7,268 bases of DNA, from NCBI GenBank assembly GCA_045541375.1, contig JAZQJB010000096.1:1-7268 (forward strand). The letters run 5' to 3'. The stretch is from CAG-390 sp045541375. Its GTDB lineage: Bacteria; Bacillota; Clostridia; Oscillospirales; CAG-272. The notes below the pieces were generated by a model that was not told where the DNA came from, did no database searches, and saw only the letters and a program-made list of their open reading frames with translations. Made by a program: the position numbers and the translations under genes. This document shows, one piece after another, positions 1 to 5,995 of this stretch (positions within the stretch are counted from its first letter, which is position 1; each line of letters starts with the position of its first letter).

Positions 1-9
1 GAGGGGAAG

Positions 10-277
10 AGTGGACAGGGGTCAGTGGACAGTGGACAGAAAGACGCGGGCAAATAATTTTGTTCAGTACGTCTGAAACGCTGTTTACTGCAAAACTGAA
101 ATAAGCAAAAGAAAGCGGCTATTTTGAAGCATTCTTCTTAATATCCGATTTATTTTTATTGAATTATCTGCCGTCACAATGGAATGCAAAAATCAAAACT
201 AAATTATCTTCGCATCTTTCTGTCCACTGTCCACTCACCACTGTCCACTCTTATCTGACCACTGTTCACTATCCACT
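10..277. repeat. MITE-like inverted-repeat element, copy A, with heptamer arms
   Basis: The left arm has four 7-base units in register (10-37; consensus AGTGGAC, the second unit diverged). It continues into AGAAAGACGCGGG and an AT-rich end at about 64. The right arm begins at about 197 and is nearly the reverse complement: the first 21 bases of the two arms match exactly, followed by a few differences and a 2-base gap. Heptamers then run in one register from 222 to 277 (consensus GTCCACT, eight units, the unit at 250-256 degenerate). The core at 65-196 is AT-rich and shows no convincing gene. A second copy with the same arms but a different core lies at 2373-2537. No transposase is present, so movement in trans is an inference. 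The element fills the whole non-coding stretch at the left end of the window, and no classical terminator with a T-run is visible for the serpin gene. The element's own arms could fold in the transcript. Confidence 0.8.
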
Positions 278-1711
278 AATATTCTCACAAACTCCCAAAA
301 ATACCGGCAGTCCCGTCTGTGTGTCGATGATGGCGTAGACGAAGGGGCGGTCGAGGACAACGTTTTTTACTTTGGCAGGAATGGACGCAGTATAGCCTTT
401 GACTACCACACCGGTCACTGCGGCGGCTTTTGTGCCCTTGTTATCAAGGTCGATATGCGTTTTGTGAATCACGTCGGAGATATGGAGAGCGCCGTTTGTG
501 GATTCGCCCATACCCGAAAGATCGGCGGTGAAGGGGTTGAACGCATCTTTTATGCCCATTTCCTTGAGGATATCGTTCATATTGATGTTGCAATCGAAAG
601 TAAAATGCGGCATAACGGCTTTGACTTCGCAGAGATTCTTGTAGGAATCGCTGTAGATCTCAAGGAATTCTTCGCCCGTCAGCGACTTGACATAGTCGCC
701 GATCTCGATGCCTTCATTGGGAAGCAGAGCGAGGAAGGCGTAATTGCCGTCCGCGTAATTCTTGATAAATCCGATCTCGTTGTCGCCCTCAAGGTATCGG
801 TCGCCCGGCGTGCGCATAAAGGTCACGGTCTTTTTGCCGTCGGTGCCGTAGAAAAAATCTTCAAAACAACCCTTATCCGAAATCTCGGTCTCCCATATTG
901 CGTCAAAGGCAATGGCGTTGAGCAGTACCATAACACTGTCCTTGTTGAGAGCGCCCTGGTCGACGATCTTGTCGATCATATCGAAAGTCTCTTTTTTGAC
1001 CCAGGAATTGATCTCGTCAACCGTTGTGGGGTTGGTCATATCGGCGGCGACGATGTCGGCGTCAAAGGTGTTCTCGATGCGGGAGATGAAGTGGCGGTTG
1101 ACGCTGAAGGATGGATCGCTCGTGAGCCAGACGGCGTTGGCGAGGTTGAATTTCGCCTTTTCGGTCGAGGTGAGGGTGGATGTGTAGTTGAAAAGCTGGG
1201 CGTTGAGGGAGTCGATGTCCATTTTGCCGCCAAGGACCTTCTCGAATTGCTTGAGCGTTTCGCCCTCGGCGCCGTTTGCCGTCATCGAGAGCGCGAGCAT
1301 CACCGAAAGAGGCGAGACGAGCAGGGAATCGCCCTCGTAGCCCGCCTTGTTGCTCTCTTTGAGGAGTTCAAAAGCGAAATCCGCGGCGGCATCTTTGAAT
1401 TCGTCGCTGACCTTGCCCGCAACGCGGGTGGGCTTGAACTCGGACGAGTTGAGCTGCTTGACAGCCGCGCCGTCCATTACGAAATAATCGCGCTCGATGA
1501 TGGGCTCGCCGCCGCGGTCGTCGCGGAGCATCAGCGACACGGGAATCGCCGCGATCAGAATGGCAAAGCAGGCGGCAATGGCGGCAATTCGGATGAGCCG
1601 CGCTTTTTTATTTTTCTTTTCCTTATCCAAATCTCTTTCAAATTTGGCATAGCGGTTAAGGGCGGAATCACTCACCAAGCCCATTGCTTTCATAAAATTC
1701 TTTTTACTCAT
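269..1711 (-). CDS. Membrane-anchored serpin with N-terminal sigma-partner-like segment
   Basis: This 480-residue protein is a serine/cysteine protease inhibitor of the serpin family, displayed outside the cell. Residues 1-38 are basic, cytoplasmic and free of Cys or His zinc motifs; the segment around FMKAMGLVSDSALNRYAKF resembles the start of membrane proteins encoded beside clostridial ECF-like sigma factors. Residues 39-62 form one membrane span, followed by a linker to about 105 and then the serpin fold. Family motifs are SPLSVMLALSMTANGAEGET (133-152), NAVW (192-195), VMPHF (366-370) and DRPFVYAI (454-461). The hinge NKGTKAAAVTG (424-434) has Gly at P15, Thr at P14 and small residues after it, as in inhibitory serpins. 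Counting from the hinge puts P1 near Tyr440, while aligning the SIP motif with alpha-1-antitrypsin puts it nearer Ala442. The start is supported by GGAGG nine bases upstream and by an ATGA overlap with the sigma gene. The last two residues and stop lie inside the flanking heptamer repeat. Serpin identity is firm; the anti-sigma role is inference. Confidence 0.93.
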   Translation of the reverse strand: MSKKNFMKAMGLVSDSALNRYAKFERDLDKEKKNKKARLIRIAAIAACFAILIAAIPVSLMLRDDRGGEPIIERDYFVMDGAAVKQLNSSEFKPTRVAGKVSDEFKDAAADFAFELLKESNKAGYEGDSLLVSPLSVMLALSMTANGAEGETLKQFEKVLGGKMDIDSLNAQLFNYTSTLTSTEKAKFNLANAVWLTSDPSFSVNRHFISRIENTFDADIVAADMTNPTTVDEINSWVKKETFDMIDKIVDQGALNKDSVMVLLNAIAFDAIWETEISDKGCFEDFFYGTDGKKTVTFMRTPGDRYLEGDNEIGFIKNYADGNYAFLALLPNEGIEIGDYVKSLTGEEFLEIYSDSYKNLCEVKAVMPHFTFDCNINMNDILKEMGIKDAFNPFTADLSGMGESTNGALHISDVIHKTHIDLDNKGTKAAAVTGVVVKGYTASIPAKVKNVVLDRPFVYAIIDTQTGLPVFLGVCENISG

Positions 1712-2283
1712 AAATCAATTCCTCCGTCTGTAAGCTTCTCTCTGAGCTCGTTTTTCATAGCGGCGAGCTCCTTGTTGACCGTTGAGGTGCTGACCCCGAG
1801 CTTGTGCGCGATGTCCGAAATCGGCATGGCATAGTAAAAGCGGCTCATAAATATGTAAAGTGAGCGGTCGGGCAGGCTTTCGAAATAGGAATTTATGATC
1901 TTTCCTATCCTTGCCGCCTCGATCTCATCGTCGAGGTTGTAATTTCCGATGACGTTGTCGAAATCCTCGAGCGGATCGCAGGCGTCGGCAGGCACTCGCT
2001 TTTGGCGGCGGCCCTCGTCGTAGCGGTCAACGGCATTGTTTCTGATGATCTTCGAAAGATAGGTGCGAAGATTTCGCGGGCGCACGGGCGGAAAGCAATT
2101 CCACGCCTTGAGGTAGGTGTCATTCAAGCATTCCTCGCAGTCGCGCTCGTCGCGCAGAATGTTGTACGCGATGGTGTAAAGATATTTCCCGTATTTTTTG
2201 TCGGTCTCCCTGATCGCGTCTTCCGAGCGGCTGAAATAGAGATCAAGTATCTCTTCGTCGGTCAGAATAATTTCTTTCCTCAT
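1708..2283 (-). CDS. ECF-like sigma-70 family RNA polymerase sigma factor
   Basis: The product is 191 residues from the preferred ATG. It directs RNA polymerase to a small set of promoters. Region 2 covers about residues 10-90, with the region 2.2 motif DCEECLNDTYLKAWNCFPP (48-66) and then NLRTYLSKIIRNNAVDRY (71-88). Region 4 covers about 134-185, with a helix-turn-helix around ISDIAHKLGVSTSTVNKEL (155-173). The linker between them is acidic and there is no region 1 or 3, as is usual for ECF-type factors. The ECLNDTYLKAW...PP..P..L..YL..I.RN pattern is typical of clostridial sigma factors encoded next to a one-span membrane partner, here the serpin. A GTG at 2319 would add 12 residues, but the ATG at 2283 has an ideal AAGGAGG six bases upstream, and the best -10-like site overlaps the GTG. 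Target promoters are unknown, and autoregulation is likely but not shown. Confidence 0.92.
   Translation of the reverse strand: MRKEIILTDEEILDLYFSRSEDAIRETDKKYGKYLYTIAYNILRDERDCEECLNDTYLKAWNCFPPVRPRNLRTYLSKIIRNNAVDRYDEGRRQKRVPADACDPLEDFDNVIGNYNLDDEIEAARIGKIINSYFESLPDRSLYIFMSRFYYAMPISDIAHKLGVSTSTVNKELAAMKNELREKLTDGGIDL
1721..1725 (-). promoter_or_regulatory. Ribosome binding site of the serpin gene, inside the sigma gene
   Basis: GGAGG lies within the last codons of the sigma factor gene, nine bases before the serpin ATG. With the ATGA stop-start overlap at 1711-1708 it indicates coupled translation of the two proteins. Confidence 0.7.
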
Positions 2284-2289
2284 ATCGCA

Positions 2290-2296
2290 CCTCCTT
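2290..2296 (-). promoter_or_regulatory. Ribosome binding site deciding the sigma factor start
   Basis: AAGGAGG is placed six bases before the ATG at 2283 and fixes that codon as the start over the in-frame GTG at 2319. In the transcript CTCC-GAA-GGAG (2301-2291) could form a four-base-pair hairpin that covers part of this site. That hairpin is weak and its effect is unproven. Confidence 0.85.
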
Positions 2297-2318
2297 CGGA
2301 GTTTGTAAGAGCTCTTCA

Positions 2319-2352
2319 CTTATAAAGACGGCATTTTTGTGGAAATGTGTAA
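2319..2352 (-). promoter_or_regulatory. Possible promoter of the sigma factor-serpin pair
   Basis: On the minus strand the -10-like hexamer TATAAG (2324-2319) matches five of six bases of TATAAT, but no good -35 hexamer sits 16-18 bases upstream. TTACAC (2352-2347) is 22 bases away, which is too far. CGTC at 2330-2327 resembles the -10 core of some ECF promoters, yet no AAC-type -35 element is seen at the right distance. The location fits a short leader before the ribosome binding site. This is a weak call. Confidence 0.25.
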
Positions 2353-2372
2353 TTTTTTGCTGTGCAAAAAAT
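2352..2372. promoter_or_regulatory. Perfect 9-base inverted repeat upstream of the sigma factor gene
   Basis: ATTTTTTGC, three bases (TGT), then GCAAAAAAT form a perfect dyad. It lies upstream of the possible promoter and ends exactly where the heptamer arm of repeat element B begins. It could be an operator for a dimeric regulator, an AT-rich hairpin, or the edge of the repeat element. It is not GC-rich and is not followed by a T-run on either strand, so it is a poor terminator. Confidence 0.5.
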
Positions 2373-2537
2373 AGTGGTCAGTGGTTAGTGGACAGTGGAC
2401 AGAAAGATGCGGGTATAATTTTGTTTTACGGGACTAAACCTTGTTCGGCGAAATTCTTTGCCAAAATTATAGTTTTTTATCCCAATTAAATTATCATTCG
2501 CGTCTTTCTGTCCACTGTCCACTGTCCACTGTCCACT
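2373..2537. repeat. MITE-like inverted-repeat element, copy B, with heptamer arms
   Basis: The left arm has four heptamers in register (2373-2400; AGTGGTC, AGTGGTT, AGTGGAC, AGTGGAC), then AGAAAGATGCGGG and TATAATTTTGTT. The right arm (2484-2537) is AT-rich and then carries CGCGTCTTTCT followed by four perfect GTCCACT units (2510-2537). The arms are inverted repeats of each other and closely match those of copy A at 10-277, while the cores differ. Inside, TATAATTTTG (2414-2423) is repeated in inverted form at 2462-2471, and a small hairpin GGCGAA-ATTC-TTTGCC (one G-T pair) sits at 2447-2462. No ORF or transposase is present. The element lies four bases beyond the rarA stop codon and accounts for most of the gap between rarA and the sigma factor gene. 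Confidence 0.82.
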
Positions 2538-2541
2538 CTTC

Positions 2542-3774
2542 TCACGACCCCTTCTTCCTGCTTCCGATCGCCTCGGCGTAGGCTGCGGCGGCGGATTCGG
2601 TTTTGTTGGGGGCGTATTTGTAGTAAACGCGGTGCTTCAGGTCGTCGGGGAGGTATTGCTGGTGCGTGTAGTGGTTCGGGTAGTCGTGGGGGTAGACGTA
2701 GCCCTCGAAAAGCGGGGACTGGATGTGCTTGGGCGGGATCTTGCCGCGTCCCGCCTCGATGTCCTCGTTTGCCGCGGCGGCGGCAAGGTAGGCGGAGTTC
2801 GATTTCGGCGCGGTCGCAAGCATAACGGCGGCGTTCGAGAGCGGAATTCTCGCCTCGGGCATACCAAGCTCGCGCGCGGATTCGCAGCAAGCGCGCGTGA
2901 TGACGGGCGCCATCGGGTAGGCAAGTCCGATGTCCTCGCTCGCGATGACCTGAAGTCGGCGGCAAACGGCAAGAAGCTCGCCCGCCGCGAGGAGCTTGTT
3001 CAGGTAAAACACAGCGGCGTCGGGGTCGGAGCCTCGGATCGACTTTTGCAGAGCGGAGAGGAGGTCGAAGTGGATGTCGTCCGAGTATTCGGTGATGTTC
3101 GACTCGAAGGGGGTGACGTCGGAGAGGAGAAGAGCGTCGCCCTCGGAGGAAAGATAGGCGTTTTCAAAAAGCGTCAGCGCGCGGCGGACGTCACCTCCCG
3201 ATGCGGCGGCAATTTTCTCGGCAACTCCCGCGTCAAATCTGCGGGCGCGGTTCGTTTCGCGGTTGAGGTAGTCCATACCGCGACCGAGCGCGCGAACGAC
3301 CTCTGCCTGCGGCACGGGCTTGAACTCAAAGAGAGTCGAGCGCGAGATAAGCGCGCCGTAGAGGTAAAAATGCGGGTTTTCGGTCGTCGAGGCGATCAGC
3401 GTCACGCGGCCGTCCTCGATGTATTCAAGCAGAGATTGCTGCTGCTTGCGGTTGAAATACTGGATCTCGTCGAGATAGAGCAGAATTCCTTCCGAACCGA
3501 AGACATTTTCGGTCGAGGCAAGCACGTCCTTGACGTCCTGAAGCGAAGCCGTTGTGGCGTTGAGGCGCACGAAGGTCATATCCGCGTATTTCGCAACGAG
3601 CGAAGCCGCGGTGGTCTTGCCCGTGCCGGGAGGGCCGAAGAAGATCATATTCGGGATCCGACCCGAGTCGCAAAGGCGGCGGACAACGCCGTTTTTGCCG
3701 AAAAGGTGAGTTTGACCAACGATGTCGTCGAAGGAGGTAGGTCTGATGAGTTCAGCGAGTGGAGTTCGTTTCAT
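2542..3774 (-). CDS. rarA: Replication-associated recombination ATPase RarA (MgsA)
   Basis: RarA is a cytoplasmic AAA+ ATPase that acts at stalled replication forks and single-strand gaps, related to clamp-loader and RuvB-type ATPases. The 410-residue length is close to the family's usual size. The start RPTSFDDIVGQTHLFG (11-26) is typical. Walker A is GPPGTGKTT (47-55), Walker B is LLYLDE (98-103), sensor 1 lies at IASTTENP (127-134), the arginine finger is probably Arg145 in LISRS, and sensor 2 is GGDVRRAL (193-200). The C-terminal MgsA-type tetramerisation region is recognised by HFDLLSALQKSIRGSDPDAA (235-254), RRLQVIASEDIGLA (272-285), IPPKH (346-350) and YPHDYPNHYTHQQYLP (361-376). CAGAGG lies six bases before the ATG. 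The gene is GC-rich (one sampled 60-base line, 2701-2760, has 40 G+C). It follows the leucine-rich-repeat gene by 58 bases and could be read from the same transcript, and its stop abuts repeat element B. Confidence 0.96.
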   Translation of the reverse strand: MKRTPLAELIRPTSFDDIVGQTHLFGKNGVVRRLCDSGRIPNMIFFGPPGTGKTTAASLVAKYADMTFVRLNATTASLQDVKDVLASTENVFGSEGILLYLDEIQYFNRKQQQSLLEYIEDGRVTLIASTTENPHFYLYGALISRSTLFEFKPVPQAEVVRALGRGMDYLNRETNRARRFDAGVAEKIAAASGGDVRRALTLFENAYLSSEGDALLLSDVTPFESNITEYSDDIHFDLLSALQKSIRGSDPDAAVFYLNKLLAAGELLAVCRRLQVIASEDIGLAYPMAPVITRACCESARELGMPEARIPLSNAAVMLATAPKSNSAYLAAAAANEDIEAGRGKIPPKHIQSPLFEGYVYPHDYPNHYTHQQYLPDDLKHRVYYKYAPNKTESAAAAYAEAIGSRKKGS

Positions 3775-3832
3775 TTGATTCCTCTGAATAATGTGTTTTT
3801 ATGAAGCTTTTAAGATTTTTGACCAAGGTGCT

Positions 3833-5941
3833 TTACCAGTACATTTCTTCGTAGTTATTGTACCGTCTTTCGTCAGCGGGGTATTCTATCTCTCCATCAG
3901 AGCAGATCACCTTAAACGCAGGAGAGCCAACGGTCCATTCGTCGTTCTTTTCAAGGCTGTTCCATTGCTCGAGCGTGCCGCTGAAGATAATTTCTTCGAG
4001 CGACTCACAGGAGCCGATAACACCGTATCCGCTGATCTGCTTCAGCGTTGATGGGAGGTATATCTTTTTAAGCCCCGTGCATAATGCAAATTCATCGAGA
4101 TAAAGCTCTTCCCTTGAAGCGGGAATAAACGCAGATTCAAGAGATGCACATTGCTTGTAAACCGTCTTTCCGAAAGACTCAATGCCTTCGGGAATATTGA
4201 GGTGTTTCAGAGATTCGCATCTTTTGAATGCCGAATCTCCGATATAACGCAAGCCGGAGGGAAGACTGATCTCTTCAAGCAACGAACACCACATAAATGC
4301 ATCGTCGCCGATAAATCCGAGATCGTCGGATAAAGTAACTTTTCTGAGTGCTTCGCAGTCCAAAAATGCGCCGACTTCTATAACCTTCACACCCGGAAGC
4401 GAGATGGATGAGAGAAGCGAACAGTTTGCAAAGGCATATTGATCTATGACGTCGGTTTTATCTGTCAAAGACACCTCCACCAGATTACGGCAGCTGCCAA
4501 AGCAGTTGTAGGATATTTTGCGCAGCGACTTTGGAATTGAAATGCGCTCAAGGCTATGGCACTGCAGAAAAGCGGAAGCACCTATCTCCTCGAGATTCTT
4601 GCCCAGCTCGACGGTAACGAGGGAGCGGCAGTTATAAAATACGCTTCTTCCCATCTTTTTTACCGAATCGGGAATAACAATGCTTTCGAGCTCGCGGCAA
4701 TTTGAAAAAGCATACGACTCGATCTCTTTAACTCCGATTGACGGTATAACCGATGTTTTGATGCCGCAGAGAAGAACTCCCCCGTCTTTTCTGATGATGC
4801 AGTTGTTCTTTGAATAGAGATATTTTCCCCAACCGCCTTTTATCGAAAGACTTGTCAACGTTTTGACCTGCGGTATCACATCTTGACATACAGCATATGT
4901 GTCGGGATGCAGGACAAGAGATTCGGCATCTTCATTTTTAAGTCCGATAAAATATAAATAGGGATTTTTGTCGTCTCCGAGGTAAAGGCCACCGAGGTAT
5001 TCGTTATAAAGCGCAGTTTCGGGGAAATGAACGTATCGGGAAATCGTCTTTATACCCTTATGCATCGTGATGGATTTGAGCGCAGTACAGCCTGCAAATG
5101 CAAAGGACTCTATTTCGGTAACGCTTTGAGGAATTTCAAAAGTGTCAAGAGATTTGCAGTAATGAAATGCGCCACTTCCAATACGGGTGATCTTTCCTCT
5201 TATTTCAATTTTTTTCAAAGCCTTACAAGAGATAAACATATCATCGGTCAGCTCTGTAATGCCCGCACCGATCACAACACTTTGCAGCTTTTCACTGTGA
5301 CCAAACAAAGAGTTTCCGATATGAGTCACATTATCGGGGATAACCAAGGATGTCAGCGAGGAGCAACGCGCAAAAGCCGCGTAACCAATAGATTTGACAC
5401 CTTCGGGTATGGTCACCGACGTCACGTAAGACTGCTTATTGAAAGCATAATTTCCTATAACTTTGGTATCCTCGTGCAAAACAGCTTGATGGGCGACATC
5501 TCTCTCGTATTCTACGAGCGCATAGTAGGGATTATCATCGTTTCCGACATAATATCCGCTCTCATATTCATTAAACTTAAGATTTGGCGCATCGGATTTG
5601 TGAATAGTTATTTCCTCGATAGTATCGGGAACCGAGATGCTTTTAATATTTTCAAGCTCACCAAGTCCGGTCGTGAATCGCTTTATCGGTATTCCGTTAT
5701 AGTAAGCGGGAATAACAAGATCTGCTCCGTCAAAATCGCCCGTGCTGCTGAACGTATAGTAGTTTTCTTCCTTATTATAAGTCAGCTTGAAGCTTTCTTC
5801 GGTATAAACGGTCAATGCGTTTATCGCCTCTTGGGTAGGATCCTCGGGACGTGAAGCATCCTTCACCAAAAGTATTACGGCAAAAACAGACAACAAAACA
5901 ATTAATGTACCCAAAATAACAATCACGGTAGCTTTCTTCAT
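3833..5941 (-). CDS. Membrane-anchored BspA-like leucine-rich-repeat surface protein
   Basis: This 702-residue protein has a basic start and one hydrophobic span (about 5-26), with no lipobox Cys and no clear cleavage site, so it is probably a signal-anchored extracellular protein. From about 95 onward most of it is LRR_5 (BspA-type) repeats of roughly 22-23 residues with the pattern AFxxCxxLxxIxIPxxVxxIG, clear at 160-300 and 400-650. Two related insert modules with GNDDNPYY (133-140) and GDDKNPYL (322-329) precede HEDT/HPDT segments. A module NNCIIRKDGGVLLCGIKTSVIP (379-400) precedes another repeat block. The C-terminal GTLEQW (655-660) segment looks like a cap common in such proteins. Family members bind host or matrix proteins or self-associate, but no ligand can be read here. 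AAAGGA lies eight bases before the ATG. Base composition is more AT-rich than its neighbours (29/60 and 30/60 G+C in lines 4441 and 5461). The function beyond surface interaction is unknown. Confidence 0.9.
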   Translation of the reverse strand: MKKATVIVILGTLIVLLSVFAVILLVKDASRPEDPTQEAINALTVYTEESFKLTYNKEENYYTFSSTGDFDGADLVIPAYYNGIPIKRFTTGLGELENIKSISVPDTIEEITIHKSDAPNLKFNEYESGYYVGNDDNPYYALVEYERDVAHQAVLHEDTKVIGNYAFNKQSYVTSVTIPEGVKSIGYAAFARCSSLTSLVIPDNVTHIGNSLFGHSEKLQSVVIGAGITELTDDMFISCKALKKIEIRGKITRIGSGAFHYCKSLDTFEIPQSVTEIESFAFAGCTALKSITMHKGIKTISRYVHFPETALYNEYLGGLYLGDDKNPYLYFIGLKNEDAESLVLHPDTYAVCQDVIPQVKTLTSLSIKGGWGKYLYSKNNCIIRKDGGVLLCGIKTSVIPSIGVKEIESYAFSNCRELESIVIPDSVKKMGRSVFYNCRSLVTVELGKNLEEIGASAFLQCHSLERISIPKSLRKISYNCFGSCRNLVEVSLTDKTDVIDQYAFANCSLLSSISLPGVKVIEVGAFLDCEALRKVTLSDDLGFIGDDAFMWCSLLEEISLPSGLRYIGDSAFKRCESLKHLNIPEGIESFGKTVYKQCASLESAFIPASREELYLDEFALCTGLKKIYLPSTLKQISGYGVIGSCESLEEIIFSGTLEQWNSLEKNDEWTVGSPAFKVICSDGEIEYPADERRYNNYEEMYW

Positions 5942-5995
5942 GTCAGGGATCCTTTCTTTTAGAATGTAGGGGATTTGGGGGCAAGGCGAAGACGT

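Noticed and set aside
455..1834. A 459-codon open frame on the plus strand opposite the serpin gene
   Set aside because: It is antisense to a clear serpin, its product has no recognisable domain and a composition typical of a reversed GC-rich gene, and it runs across two real genes.
2284..2319. GTG at 2319 as an upstream start for the sigma factor
   Set aside because: The ATG at 2283 has an ideal AAGGAGG at six bases, and the -10-like TATAAG overlaps the GTG, so the GTG is probably not in the transcript.
2373..2537. Heptamer runs as replication-origin iterons
   Set aside because: There is no replication initiator gene nearby, and the same arrangement occurs twice as an inverted-repeat element next to gene ends, which fits a repeat family better.
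2632..3804. A 390-codon open frame on the plus strand opposite rarA
   Set aside because: It is a shadow of the GC-rich rarA coding strand. The product is Val/Arg/Gly-rich with no motifs, while the minus strand encodes every RarA motif.
3775..3832. Terminator between the LRR gene and rarA
   Set aside because: No stem followed by a T-run is visible on the minus strand; only an isolated AAGCTT palindrome and AT-rich sequence are present.
5027..5854. A 275-codon plus-strand frame opposite the LRR gene
   Set aside because: It has no domain or convincing ribosome binding site and lies wholly inside a well-supported repeat protein gene on the other strand.
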